Positions 24,747 through 34,080 of a DNA stretch of 58,279 nucleotides are shown in pieces. How positions within the stretch are numbered: the stretch's first letter is position 1; each line of letters begins with the position of its first letter. This DNA comes from JAAZNO01 sp012798275 (GTDB lineage: Bacteria; Chloroflexota; Anaerolineae; B4-G1; SLSP01), in the NCBI GenBank assembly GCA_035347995.1, contig DAOPQD010000011.1:1-58279 (forward strand), given 5' to 3'. Made by a program: the position numbers and the translations under genes. The notes under the pieces were generated by a model. That model saw nothing but the letters and a program-made list of their open reading frames with translations, ran no database searches and had not been told where the DNA came from.

Positions 24747-27029
24747 TTACCGGCTCGTTTTGAGCATCTCCGGCGTGATGGGAAGTTGCCGCACGCGGAT
24801 GCCCGTTGCCTGGAAGACGGCGTTGGCGATGGCGGGCGCCGTGCCGACCATCACCGGCTCGGCGAGGTTCTTCGCGCCGAAGGGCCCCAATCCCTGCCGC
24901 GTTGGGATGAAGGTCCCCTCAATCTCCGGCACGTCCGTGGCGCGTGGCAGGCGATATGTGGTGAGGTTGGTGGTCTGGGGCAGGGCGTTCTCGAAACGAA
25001 AGCCTTCCATCAGCGCAAAACCCAGGCCCATGGCGATGGCGCCGTACATCTGCCCCATCGCCCCGCGCGGATAGAGGATCCTGCCGGCATCGTGCGCCGC
25101 CCAAATGCCGACGACCCGCACTTTCCCGCTCTTGCGGCTCACTTCCACCTCGGCGACCTGCGCTCCAAAGACATAGCCGAAGTACGGCTTCCCCGTCCCT
25201 TTCTGGAAATCCCAATGGATTTCCGGCATCTGCCAGCGCGCGGCAACGGAGAGCTGCAGGCCCATCGCGCGCGCGTGATCCACGACCTGTTCAAAGGAAA
25301 GGGGCTCCTCGCTCGGCCCGATGAACAGTTCCCCATCCCGGAGGAGCTGCTCGGGAGCGCAATGCAGCGCATCGGCAGCGGCGAACGTGAGCAGCTGCGC
25401 CAGCTTCTGTGCGGCGAGCGCGACGGCGTTTCCGCCGATGATGGAGGAGCGCGAGGCGACGGTCGGGCCGGAATCGAGCGCGGTGCGCGTATCGGGTCGC
25501 AGCATGTGCACGCGATCGAGCTTCACGCCGAGCGTTTCGGCGGCGATGAGGGTGAAGACGGTGCGGCTGCCCTGCCCGAAGTCCGTCAGCCCGCAGGTGA
25601 GGACGAGGCTGTAATCCGGCTCCACGGCCAGGGTGCTGGCGGCATAATCCAGGCCCTCGCCTCCCAGACCGCTGCCGTGAAAATAGGCCGCGACGCCCAA
25701 TCCTCGCCGCACCTCGGCGTCGGCGGGCTGCGCGGCGTAAGCGGCGCGTTTGCGATCCCAATCGGCGTGCTCGCGTACCCATTCCAGGCACGCCGTCAGC
25801 CCGGCCTCTTGGGTGATCGTGTCGCCGGTCATAGTGCGGTCGCCCGTGCGGAGGCAATTCTGCAGCCGAAAGTCCAGCGGATCGCGGCCCAGGCGATACG
25901 CCAGCTCGTCTATGGCGATCTCCACGGCGGCGGCCGCGGCGGTGTTCCCGAAGCCTCGAAAAGCGCCCGAATAGCCGTTGTTGGTGTAAAGCACCTGCGT
26001 GTCGCCGTGCACGGCGCGATAGCGGTAAGCGCCGGCGGCGTGCATGGTAGCGCGCCAGCAGGCCATGGGTGTCATTGAGGCATAGGCGCCGCTGTCGGCG
26101 AGCAGGACGGCGCGCGCGGCCTGCAAGTTGCCTTGAGCGTCGGCGCCGATCTGCAGGTGAATGTCCATCGCCTGGCGTTTGTAGGAAGCGAGCATGGATT
26201 CGGTGCGCTCGAAGATGAGGCGCACGGGGCGACCGGTGAGCAGGGCCAGCTGGGCGACCTGCGCGGAAGTCTGGTAGAGGACGTCGTCCTTGCCGCCGAA
26301 AGTGCCGCCAATGGGCGGTTGGATCACCCGCACCTGTTCCGGCGGGAGCCCGGTCAGCGCGGCGATGATGTCGCGGTTGATGAAGGGGCTTTGGTTATTG
26401 GCGTAGACCGTCACCCCGCCATCGGGTTCGGGGATGGCGAGCGCGCCCTCGGTCTCCAGATAGGCGTGTTCTTGGTGCGGCGTGTGATAATGTTCGTCCA
26501 GGACGAAGGGGCATTCCGCCAGGAGGGGGTCGGGATCGCCGTTGCGGACGATGGAGACATCGCACAGATTGCCCTTGCCGGTGGGCGAGATCTGGGGGAT
26601 CACGGGAGCGTCGGGGTCGAGGGCGTGATGGATGTCGCTCACGACCGGCAACGGTTCCAGTGTCAGCGCGATGGCTTCGACGCCGGCGCGAGCGGCAGTT
26701 TCGGTCTCCGCGGCGACGACGGCGATGGCTTCACCCACGTAGCGCACGCGCTCATAGGCCAGGGCGTAGGCGTCTTTGATGGGCCAGCCGAAGTTGCCGT
26801 GCTCCTCAAAATCCGCGCTGGTGATGGCGGCGACGACGCCCGGCACGGCCAGCGCCGGCGTCACGTCGAGGTGCGTGATGCGGGCGTGCGGCAGCGGGCT
26901 GCGGAGCACTTTGGCGATCAACATGCCGGGCACATGCATGTCACAGACATAGCGCGCTTCTCCCATCGCGCGCACCAGGCCATCCACATTTTGGATCTCT
27001 TCCTTGCCGATATACTGCAACTCTGCCAT
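24747..27029 (-). CDS. Xanthine dehydrogenase-type molybdenum-binding subunit
   Basis: A 760-aa large subunit of the xanthine oxidase/CO dehydrogenase family. The N-terminal hammerhead domain contains GEARYVCDMHVPGMLIAKVLRS. The Mo-cofactor part contains GGTFGGKDDVLY near residue 240, YSGAFRGFGNTAAA near 355 and a late GAKNLAEPVMVGTAP. The AFRGFG motif replaces the AYRCSFR of CO dehydrogenase, so CO is not the likely substrate; purines, aldehydes or N-heterocycles fit better. AAGGAG precedes the ATG at 27029, two bases after the small-subunit stop. No FAD medium subunit is next to it. Confidence 0.88.
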   Translation of the reverse strand: MAELQYIGKEEIQNVDGLVRAMGEARYVCDMHVPGMLIAKVLRSPLPHARITHLDVTPALAVPGVVAAITSADFEEHGNFGWPIKDAYALAYERVRYVGEAIAVVAAETETAARAGVEAIALTLEPLPVVSDIHHALDPDAPVIPQISPTGKGNLCDVSIVRNGDPDPLLAECPFVLDEHYHTPHQEHAYLETEGALAIPEPDGGVTVYANNQSPFINRDIIAALTGLPPEQVRVIQPPIGGTFGGKDDVLYQTSAQVAQLALLTGRPVRLIFERTESMLASYKRQAMDIHLQIGADAQGNLQAARAVLLADSGAYASMTPMACWRATMHAAGAYRYRAVHGDTQVLYTNNGYSGAFRGFGNTAAAAAVEIAIDELAYRLGRDPLDFRLQNCLRTGDRTMTGDTITQEAGLTACLEWVREHADWDRKRAAYAAQPADAEVRRGLGVAAYFHGSGLGGEGLDYAASTLAVEPDYSLVLTCGLTDFGQGSRTVFTLIAAETLGVKLDRVHMLRPDTRTALDSGPTVASRSSIIGGNAVALAAQKLAQLLTFAAADALHCAPEQLLRDGELFIGPSEEPLSFEQVVDHARAMGLQLSVAARWQMPEIHWDFQKGTGKPYFGYVFGAQVAEVEVSRKSGKVRVVGIWAAHDAGRILYPRGAMGQMYGAIAMGLGFALMEGFRFENALPQTTNLTTYRLPRATDVPEIEGTFIPTRQGLGPFGAKNLAEPVMVGTAPAIANAVFQATGIRVRQLPITPEMLKTSR

Positions 27030-27031
27030 GG

Positions 27032-27517
27032 CTAAGCTCCTTGCCGGGCGACGGCGCGCCGTTGGGCGGTGGCCTCGATAGCGTCCACGATTTGCTGATA
27101 GCCTGTGCAGCGGCAGAGATTGCCGCTCAGGGCTTTGCGGATTTCCTCGCGCGACGGCAGGGGGTTTTTGAGCAGCAGCGCTTCGGCGGCGATGATCATG
27201 CCCGGGGTGCAGAATCCGCATTGTACCGCGCCGAATTCCACGAAGGCGCGTTGCAGGTCGGTAGGACCGCCGTCGGGCGCGCGCAGGCCCTCGATGGTGA
27301 TGACGTGACAACCGGCGACTTTCGCGGCGGGGGTGCGGCAGGCTCGCGTGAATTTGCCATCTACCAGCACGGCGCACGCTCCACAGGCGCCGGTATCACA
27401 GCCGCGTTTGGTGCCGGTGAGGTCGAGAACCTCCCGCAATAAGTCCAGGAGCGAAAGCTCGTCAGGCAGCTCCTCCAACGCCAGGGGATGATGATTCAGT
27501 GTGAATTCAAGTCGCAT
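27032..27517 (-). CDS. 2Fe-2S small subunit of the xanthine dehydrogenase-type enzyme
   Basis: A 161-aa protein with two 2Fe-2S clusters. The plant-ferredoxin-like site is GTKRGCDTGACGACAVLVDG with a later CRTP near residue 58, and the helical domain site is QCGFCTPGM plus LSGNLCRCTGY. It passes electrons from the molybdenum cofactor. It sits two bases upstream of the large subunit. The start ATG at 27517 has GAGG just before it. A promoter (TGGACA, 17 bp, TATACT) lies about 80 bases upstream. Confidence 0.92.
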   Translation of the reverse strand: MRLEFTLNHHPLALEELPDELSLLDLLREVLDLTGTKRGCDTGACGACAVLVDGKFTRACRTPAAKVAGCHVITIEGLRAPDGGPTDLQRAFVEFGAVQCGFCTPGMIIAAEALLLKNPLPSREEIRKALSGNLCRCTGYQQIVDAIEATAQRRAVARQGA

Positions 27518-27593
27518 CGTTAACCTCGGGATGAAAATCGGGTTTGAACAGGTCTGGCCGGGCAAGATGCCCTGACGGATGTCTGACAACTTG

Positions 27594-27622
27594 AGTATAT
27601 CCCCTTCTGAAATCTGTGTCCA
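27594..27622 (-). promoter_or_regulatory. Promoter of the xanthine dehydrogenase-type operon
   Basis: On the minus strand, TGGACA (27617-27622), a 17-bp spacer and TATACT (27594-27599). Confidence 0.65.
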
Positions 27623-27635
27623 GTGGGGAAGATAA

Positions 27636-27683
27636 CCAAAACTTCCCCTTCTTTCCGCGCCGACGGCGAGTGAAAGGGGAAGT
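27636..27683 (-). terminator. Intrinsic terminator after the C25-like lipoprotein gene
   Basis: On the minus strand, ACTTCCCCTT (27674-27683) pairs with AAGGGGAAGT (27641-27650) and is followed by TTTGGTT. It separates the C25 cluster from the downstream dehydrogenase promoter. Confidence 0.7.
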
Positions 27684-27718
27684 CGCGGCCTGCCTTCACA
27701 TTCGAGAGCGGGCCGACG

Positions 27719-29746
27719 TCAAGGCGCCGGCTCCACGTGCAGCGCCGGATCCCCCAGGATGAGAAAGCCCCAGCGCACATCGGCGGCAGTGTTTTTGTCT
27801 TGTAGCACTTGCAGCCAGGCGTCGCCGAGCCGGGGCTGCTGCGCCAACGCCTGATAGAAAACCCGCGCGGCGGAGCGCTGCTCGAAGGTGGTGGTCTCCC
27901 CCACCGGTCCCAGGAAAGCGACGGCGCCCCCAACCGGCGTCTGCATCCAGGCTTCAGCGAGGGAGGCCTGGGTGGGATGGGCAAAATGCCCCGCCAGGCA
28001 GGTCCACGCGATCACCACCGAGGGCTGTTTCCAGTTCTGCCCGTCGTTGAGGGTGAGGATTTCCTCATCACAGAGCCGGCTGAGGCTGCCGTGCCCGCTG
28101 TAGTTGAACCAGCTGGGACCGCGATTCAGGGCCGTCAGCAGGTGTTCCCGGCTGTCTTCCTCGCCGGCGTCAAGGCGCTCGGCCTGCTCGCCGCCGGGCA
28201 CCAGTGGGATGATTTCCGCGAGCATGTCGGAGAAGGCCGGCTCGTCATCCGCGACGAAAATCGGGGTGGGCGGCCGCTGCGCCGTTTCCCAGTTCAGCGT
28301 CTTCTCGACCATGACCTGGATGCCGGCGACCGTCTCGGCGGGGAAGCGTCCGACGGCGACGGTCGGCTCGCCGGCGGCGTTGAGGCTGTAGCGACCGTCG
28401 GCGGGGGTCTCGCCGAGCACGGTTGTGCGGGTAAAGGGCACGACGACGCGCAAGGGGCCGGCGTCGGCGTCGTATCCGGCGGGATCGGCGACGCCGTCTC
28501 CTGCCAGCAGCAAATAGCGCAGGTTCGGCAGGCTCCGCACCAGGGCGTTGATCGCTTCGGGGTCCGCGCGCCCGGCGCCGAAGGTATCGTACACGGCCTG
28601 CGGCGTCACGATCGCGGTGAAGAGTCCTTCCGCCTGTCGGTGTGCCAGCAGCGGGGCCAGCGCGGCGTGAGCCGCAGCGGGAGCGATCACCAGGTAAGTC
28701 GTCTCCGCGAGCGCGGCCTCCTCTACGGCCAGAGCGGGGCGCAGCCGGACGGGGGCCGCCACCGTTTTGAGGTCGCCTATCCAATAGCGCCGCCCCGGGC
28801 CGGCGGTGATGGCGCCGGCAGCGGAGGTTTGCCCCAGCTCGATGGGTGCGAGCGGATCGGTGACGTCCAGGACCATCAGCCCCGATTGGCCGACGGCGAG
28901 CGTCTGGCCCTGGGCCTGCAACAGCCCGTCGGGCGGAACGGAGGCGCGCGGATAGGTGATGTCCCAGCCATCAATCCAGACGATGGCAACGCCGGCGTCG
29001 CTGATGGCAGGCGTTTTCAACGTCAGGCGGTGAGCACCTTGCGGCGTGGCCTCGTCCCAGCTGGCGGTGAAGGTCTGCATCCCCTGGCCGCTCCAGTCCC
29101 ATTGACCCTGAAGCGCCTCGTCCCAGTACAGTTGCAGGCGATGATCGGGGGAAGGGGTGAAGCGCGTGTGGCTCCACAGGCGCACGGTGACGGTGAGAGG
29201 GCCGGCGACGGCGTCGGTGAGGGTGAGGGCGCTGGCGAGCTCGCCGGGGGCGTAGAGGGGCTGCCAGAACCAGGGGATCTCCGCCGTCGCCTGTGGCAGA
29301 TAGCGACGGTCTTCTTCCCAGGTGGCTTGCGCCAGACCCGGCTGAGCGGGCGCTGGCGTCGCCTCTGGCGTCCGGGAGGGCAGGGGCGTTCCCGTCTCGC
29401 CCAGCTCCAGCAGGAAGCTGGTCTCCTGGGTGTAGCGGGTGTGGAAGGCGGGCGCAAAGAAGAACAGCCCCCACTGTCCGTCTTCCTCGATGGCGCGGGT
29501 GGGGAGCGGGCGTCCCTTCCAGGAGAGGCGCAATGTCGGCGCGGCGGAGGCCTTCACATCCACGCCGAGGGCCGCGAGCGTCGCCGGGGCAATCCAGACG
29601 CCGTCCTCGTGGGCTACATCAACGAAGAAAGCTGTGTGTTCCCCAGGGGTGAAGTCCCCTGAGATGGCAGTCGGCCCGGCGCTGTGCACGCACGCCGGGA
29701 GCAGCATCAACAATCCGAGGAGGAGGAGCCGCTGCAGACGTTTCAT
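27719..29746 (-). CDS. C25 (gingipain-like) caspase-fold lipoprotein
   Basis: A 675-aa exported protein. MKRLQRLLLLGLLMLLPAC gives a lipoprotein-type signal with the lipobox Cys at residue 19. A beta-rich N-terminal half is followed by a peptidase C25 domain: FNYSGHGSLSRL (catalytic-type His near 551) and IAWTCLAGHF (catalytic-type Cys near 581), ending in LILGDPALHV. The enzyme is probably a surface cysteine protease; specificity is unknown. Its ATG overlaps the previous gene stop by 4 bases (ATGA), so it is coupled to the S26-FN3 gene. Confidence 0.8.
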   Translation of the reverse strand: MKRLQRLLLLGLLMLLPACVHSAGPTAISGDFTPGEHTAFFVDVAHEDGVWIAPATLAALGVDVKASAAPTLRLSWKGRPLPTRAIEEDGQWGLFFFAPAFHTRYTQETSFLLELGETGTPLPSRTPEATPAPAQPGLAQATWEEDRRYLPQATAEIPWFWQPLYAPGELASALTLTDAVAGPLTVTVRLWSHTRFTPSPDHRLQLYWDEALQGQWDWSGQGMQTFTASWDEATPQGAHRLTLKTPAISDAGVAIVWIDGWDITYPRASVPPDGLLQAQGQTLAVGQSGLMVLDVTDPLAPIELGQTSAAGAITAGPGRRYWIGDLKTVAAPVRLRPALAVEEAALAETTYLVIAPAAAHAALAPLLAHRQAEGLFTAIVTPQAVYDTFGAGRADPEAINALVRSLPNLRYLLLAGDGVADPAGYDADAGPLRVVVPFTRTTVLGETPADGRYSLNAAGEPTVAVGRFPAETVAGIQVMVEKTLNWETAQRPPTPIFVADDEPAFSDMLAEIIPLVPGGEQAERLDAGEEDSREHLLTALNRGPSWFNYSGHGSLSRLCDEEILTLNDGQNWKQPSVVIAWTCLAGHFAHPTQASLAEAWMQTPVGGAVAFLGPVGETTTFEQRSAARVFYQALAQQPRLGDAWLQVLQDKNTAADVRWGFLILGDPALHVEPAP

Positions 29747-31257
29747 GCGCGTCTCCGCATCCACCAGATGCCTGCCCCTCCCAGCAAAATCAGCAGTCCG
29801 CCGGCGCCGATGGCTCCCCACAGCCAGTTCGAAGAGGAGGCTTCAGGCTCCTGGCCCTCAAACAGGGGGCGCGCCAGCGTCGGTGTGGTCAGCGAGGGGA
29901 TGACCGTCGCGGTTCCCGGCGCGATGAGCGGCGTCCCCGGCGACAGGGGCGCGATTTCGGTGATTTCGGTCGGCGCGGTTTGTGGGGCCGGCGTGAAAGT
30001 GGGCGCGCCCGGCTGCGGCGTCGGCGTGATGAGACCATTCCCTACGGTGGGGGCGGCGGTCCCGTTGGGGCGCGGCGTGCCGGTCGGCAGCGGCGGGAAG
30101 GTAGGGGTCGCCGTGCTGTTGGGCGGCGCCGGCGTACAGACGCCCTGCACGCTCAGCGTCACTGTGAAATCCTGCGTGCTGCCGTCCCGATAGGTGACGC
30201 GGAGGACATGGGTCTCGTTGACGCAGGGGCAGACGGTTTTGCCGCTCACGCCGGGGACGCCGACGCCGTCGAGAAAGACGCCATCAATCTCGGCGGTTTC
30301 CCATTGCAGGGTGACGCACTGTCCGGCCTGCACGGTGGTCTGATCCGCCCAAAAGTGCACGAACGGTTCAGGGGTGGCGGTGGGGGGAGGGGCCGCCGTC
30401 GTCGGGACGGGCGTGGATGTGGGGGTGGGCGACGGCGTGGGAGTGAGAGTGGGAGTGGCGTTCTCGCCGGGCAACGGAATGCGCGCTGACACGGGGCCGT
30501 GGAGTTCGGAGGAGCCGTTGGTCTCGACCGCTTCCAGCTTGTAGTAATATGTCGTGCCCGCCTGGACATTGTCGTCAATGTATTCATACATTGCCCCGCC
30601 AAGATCGCCTTCTGCGGGGATGAAGTTGGAAATGCGGCTGTAGGTGCCGGTCTCGCTCAGGGAACGCAGGACGTAGAACACCGACATGTTGACTTCGCTG
30701 GCGGTCTCCCAATATACTTTGATGCTGTCGGTCTGGACCCTCGCCTCGAGCCTGGAAAGGGTGACGGCCGCAAGGAGGGGATGAGACATCAGTGCGAGGC
30801 AGAGAAGCGCCAGCAAAACGGACGGCAAGGCGTGTCGGCGGGAGCACCGCCGTTGCCAGATGCCGGCTACGACTCGATGCCACATGGTTTTTGTCCTTTC
30901 TGCCAGGGAATGGGGACGCACGGCGGTGGTGATCCCCCGGCGGGTGAAGGCGGTGACACGTCCCAGCAGGGCCTCTTGCGGCCAGGGGGGATCCGGCGCG
31001 CGATGGGCATCCCCCTTGGTGAGCAGTTTCCCTTCGCGGGTGAATCCCAGAAAGCGATGGATCAGGGGGCCGTTGGGGGCGTGGATGACGATCCAATCGC
31101 CGGGTTGGAGCGCCTCTGCCGCGATCGGTGTAACGTGCAGCTCGTCGCCGGGCTGCAACGTGGGCCACATGCTCCGCCCGCGCACGCGCAAGCGGAGCTC
31201 GCCCGCTGGCGATTGGGCGATGATGTCGGGCCATTGATCGGCTATATTCAGCGTCAA
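29743..31257 (-). CDS. S26 signal-peptidase-like domain fused to FN3 and C-terminal membrane anchor
   Basis: A 504-aa protein. Residues 20-100 look like an S24/S26 peptidase: RGRSMWPTLQPGD (candidate nucleophile Ser29), LIHRFLGF (candidate His67) and LLTKGDAHRAPD, closest to the Ser-His SipW/ER type. A hydrophobic segment follows (about 140-160), then an FN3-like domain with KVYWETASEVNMSVFYVLRS, a Pro/Thr-rich stretch, a second beta region with four cysteines and a C-terminal transmembrane helix with basic tail WWMRRRA. I favour a TTG start at 31257 with GGAGGA upstream. An internal ATG at the MWHRVV site has its own AAAGGA and could yield a separate FN3 product. Confidence 0.65.
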   Translation of the reverse strand: MTLNIADQWPDIIAQSPAGELRLRVRGRSMWPTLQPGDELHVTPIAAEALQPGDWIVIHAPNGPLIHRFLGFTREGKLLTKGDAHRAPDPPWPQEALLGRVTAFTRRGITTAVRPHSLAERTKTMWHRVVAGIWQRRCSRRHALPSVLLALLCLALMSHPLLAAVTLSRLEARVQTDSIKVYWETASEVNMSVFYVLRSLSETGTYSRISNFIPAEGDLGGAMYEYIDDNVQAGTTYYYKLEAVETNGSSELHGPVSARIPLPGENATPTLTPTPSPTPTSTPVPTTAAPPPTATPEPFVHFWADQTTVQAGQCVTLQWETAEIDGVFLDGVGVPGVSGKTVCPCVNETHVLRVTYRDGSTQDFTVTLSVQGVCTPAPPNSTATPTFPPLPTGTPRPNGTAAPTVGNGLITPTPQPGAPTFTPAPQTAPTEITEIAPLSPGTPLIAPGTATVIPSLTTPTLARPLFEGQEPEASSSNWLWGAIGAGGLLILLGGAGIWWMRRRA

Positions 31258-31295
31258 GCGGCCAGTCCTCCTGGATTCAGGCGTCAACGCCGGGC

Positions 31296-33836
31296 CTACG
31301 GCGCATCCGTGAGGCGCAGGCGCATCGAGGGGTCGCCCAGCAAGGTGTAGGTGCGAGCGAGGTATTTCCCTGAATTCAGGCTCCAGATTGCCAGGCGCCC
31401 GGCCTGCGTCAATTCGCCCAGATAGCGTTCTCCGTCCACGAAAGCCTTCTGCATCATGGCTCGGGCCATAGGCTCCTCGACATAGAGGTATCCCAGGCCC
31501 GCCGGCCCAAATACCGCGATGGCGCCCCGATCGCCCCATCCCATGGTGGCGCGCTCGCCGATGGAGACTGCCTCGCGGCCGTTGCCCAGGTTCGTGTTGT
31601 GGGGATACATCCAGTAGCCGTCCCAGCAATCCAGGGCGATGATCAGGGGCTGGCCCGTCATCGGTTTGAGGGTAGCGAGCTGTGATCCTCGAAGCAGCGG
31701 TTCATGGGCCCACACGCCCGGCGCGCCATGCCCGGCGTAGAACAGGAGCGCCGCTCCCTGGCTCCAGGTCTCGGTCAGCGCGCGCGTGGCGGAGGGACAA
31801 GGCGCGGTCCAGCTCGCCGGCGGCTTGGGGCAATAGTCCGCCATATACACGGTGTGGGTGACGACCCAGGAAGGGAACAGCTGATCCTGGATCCAGCCCC
31901 GAAAACTGTCGGCATAAGAGGGTTCCGGGGAAGAGGCGCCGTCATCAGCGGCGAAGATCGCGGTCTCCGTCCAGCTCGCGGCGGGCAGGGCATCGTAAGC
32001 CAGCAGCTTGTCAAGGTAGGTGGCGAGCTCGGCCTCGGAGTTGGCGGGGATGCGTCCGACCATGAGCTCGGGCAAGCCGTCGCCGTTGACGTCGCCGTAG
32101 CGGGCGTCCACCGGCACTTCTCCCTGATCGGGATCGGCAAATTCGAGGTAGGGCGGAATCCAGATGCGCGCCGGCGGGCCGAAGGTCTCCGGTGCGTAGC
32201 CCTTGAAGTTGAAATGGCCGCCGCCCACCAGGAGCAGGTAGCGGGGAGCCGGGCCGGGCCAGTTCTCGTAGGCGTGGGCGACGAAGGCGCGAAGCGCTTC
32301 GGGATGGTACACGCCGCCGTTAAAGAGGGGGTAGAGGTCCTGTTCTGCCACGAGCGCCACACGCAGCTCCTGCTCCTGACGACGGGTGATCAAGGGCTGG
32401 AGCGCGGCGTGGAATTCGCGCGGCGCGATGATGAGCAGGTCGGCGCCGGTCGTGCGCGTGATCAGGCTGAGGTCGGGATGATACTGTTCAAGGGTCGGCG
32501 CGGGGGAGGAGGCGACGGCGGGAATAGCCGCCGAGGCCACGGGGGCGACATCCCGCGTCGCGCCGCTGTTGGCGCGCAGCACCAGCGGCAGATAGCTGGT
32601 GAAAGTGGGGGCACGCGGGGCTGGAATCCCCCCCACGTAGCGCGTGCCGGCGCTCACGGTGTCCTGGAAGGTGAAGCCGCTATGATCGGTGAGTTTGACC
32701 GGATTGAGCGGATCGGTGATGTCGTAGAGCTGCGCCCCGGCAGGTAAGCCCGTGAATGTGTAGGTGTGCGCGCCGGTCGTGGGGACCTTGCAGGTGAGGG
32801 CGCCTTCTGCCGCGACCGGCTCCCGCAGATAGGTGAGCTCGGCGCGGTCGAAATACACGTCCTGAGCCACGGTCGTGCCGACGACTGCCAGCGCCAGCGC
32901 GTTGTCCCCTTCCTGCAAGAGTGCGCTGGGAATCTCGAACGTGGCGACGTGCCCCACTTCACCATCCCAGGAGGTCTCGCCGATGGGTGCGCCGTTGAGG
33001 GTCAGCCGCAAGGAATGATCGGGATTGATGGCCGCGTCGAAACTCTTTCCGGCAACCTCGATGAGGAGCGTGGCCGTGTGGGGGGCGGCAGCAATATGGC
33101 TCAAGGGGAGGGGGTAAGTGGACGTGACGACCTGTCCGACGGGAACGACCATCCGTTCCCAGAACCAGGTGGTCGCGGTGCCGGGATGGTCGTACCAGCG
33201 CGCCCAGTATCGCAGATTTTGTTCGGCTACGACGGTAGTGAGACACATGTCCGTCGCCGGCGCGCCGAGCGGGGACACGCTGCGCGAGGTCATGCGTTTG
33301 CCGGCGGCGCCGGCTTCCACGCTCAGCCAGTAGACGTTTTCGTCGGTATATTTTTCATCCTGGGGGCTGCTGTGAAATTTCTCACCGTAGAAGATCAGCC
33401 CGTCTTGGGGTTCGAACAAGCCGTTGCCGTTGACGTCGTTGACCTCGATGGCGACTTCAAGGCCCCGATGCCAGAGCCGCAAGGCCGAGGTCGCGGTCCC
33501 GCTGACCGGCACACCGGCCACTTCGAGCGTGTCACAGGCGAGGCGATACAACCCATCCCGGGTGACGCCAATGCGCCAGACAGGATCCGGGAGCGTCCAG
33601 GGCGTTGGAGCGGAGGAGAGGGTCAGCGCCGGGGGCGCGGCGGGTTCGGCGGGGGGCAGCGCAGCGGCTGCCGGCGAGGGCGCAAAGGCGTCATCGGGAG
33701 CTGCCGGCGCCGGCGGCCCCTCGCGGCGCGGCGCGAAGGCGGCTTGCGTCGGAAAAGTCAGTCCCGACATTATCCCCAGCCCGACGCCGACGAGCGCCAG
33801 CGTCAGGCCCAAAGCGAAAGCGGTTTTTGTATGCAT
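31296..33836 (-). CDS. C25 (gingipain-like) caspase-fold secreted protein
   Basis: An 846-aa exported protein with a signal segment (residues 1-32), an Ala/Pro-rich stretch, beta domains with a calcium-type DVNGNGLFEPQDG, a YLPLVLR motif near residue 415, and a C-terminal C25 protease domain. The catalytic-type pair is LLFYAGHGAPG (His near 702) and LIIALDCWDGYW (Cys near 736). A further DVNGDGLPEL sits between them. GAGGG precedes the ATG. The gene has its own consensus promoter. It lies 38 bases upstream of the S26-FN3 gene, so these three genes are probably one operon. Confidence 0.85.
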   Translation of the reverse strand: MHTKTAFALGLTLALVGVGLGIMSGLTFPTQAAFAPRREGPPAPAAPDDAFAPSPAAAALPPAEPAAPPALTLSSAPTPWTLPDPVWRIGVTRDGLYRLACDTLEVAGVPVSGTATSALRLWHRGLEVAIEVNDVNGNGLFEPQDGLIFYGEKFHSSPQDEKYTDENVYWLSVEAGAAGKRMTSRSVSPLGAPATDMCLTTVVAEQNLRYWARWYDHPGTATTWFWERMVVPVGQVVTSTYPLPLSHIAAAPHTATLLIEVAGKSFDAAINPDHSLRLTLNGAPIGETSWDGEVGHVATFEIPSALLQEGDNALALAVVGTTVAQDVYFDRAELTYLREPVAAEGALTCKVPTTGAHTYTFTGLPAGAQLYDITDPLNPVKLTDHSGFTFQDTVSAGTRYVGGIPAPRAPTFTSYLPLVLRANSGATRDVAPVASAAIPAVASSPAPTLEQYHPDLSLITRTTGADLLIIAPREFHAALQPLITRRQEQELRVALVAEQDLYPLFNGGVYHPEALRAFVAHAYENWPGPAPRYLLLVGGGHFNFKGYAPETFGPPARIWIPPYLEFADPDQGEVPVDARYGDVNGDGLPELMVGRIPANSEAELATYLDKLLAYDALPAASWTETAIFAADDGASSPEPSYADSFRGWIQDQLFPSWVVTHTVYMADYCPKPPASWTAPCPSATRALTETWSQGAALLFYAGHGAPGVWAHEPLLRGSQLATLKPMTGQPLIIALDCWDGYWMYPHNTNLGNGREAVSIGERATMGWGDRGAIAVFGPAGLGYLYVEEPMARAMMQKAFVDGERYLGELTQAGRLAIWSLNSGKYLARTYTLLGDPSMRLRLTDAP

Positions 33837-33845
33837 GGTTACCCT

Positions 33846-33900
33846 CGATCATGGGCAACCCTCCTCTGGGGAGGGTGTGCCTCCCGGTTCACGTGTTGTC
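33846..33900 (-). promoter_or_regulatory. Leader hairpin of the C25 gene
   Basis: Complementary arms ACCCTCC and GGAGGGT with a 5-base loop (about 33859-33877) lie in the transcribed leader 25-40 bases before the start. This could be an attenuator or an mRNA-stabilising hairpin. Confidence 0.35.
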
Positions 33901-33977
33901 CGATGAGACAGGATCGGAAATTAGAAAGCACCGTCGTTGAAGGGGGACGTTGCCGCGCCTTCAGCCACGGCAGTATG

Positions 33978-34006
33978 ACTATACCTGTTTGTGAGGCGTT
34001 TGTCAA
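33978..34006 (-). promoter_or_regulatory. Consensus sigma-70 promoter of the C25 gene
   Basis: On the minus strand, TTGACA (34001-34006), a 17-bp spacer and TATAGT (33978-33983), giving a leader of about 135 bases. Confidence 0.8.
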
Positions 34007-34080
34007 GCATTTGTGGAGAGGTCGTCGTGATGCTGCGGGGGAACAGGAGGGGCGTGGAGGTCGCGTCTCGCGCGACGGCA

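Noticed and set aside
27809..29662. 617-aa open frame on the plus strand
   Set aside because: Antisense to the C25-like lipoprotein gene, which has a signal peptide and a catalytic-type His/Cys pair.
31258..31629. N-terminal extension of the S26-FN3 protein
   Set aside because: It overlaps the end of the C25 gene in another frame and shows no homology. The TTG at 31257 with GGAGGA fits better.
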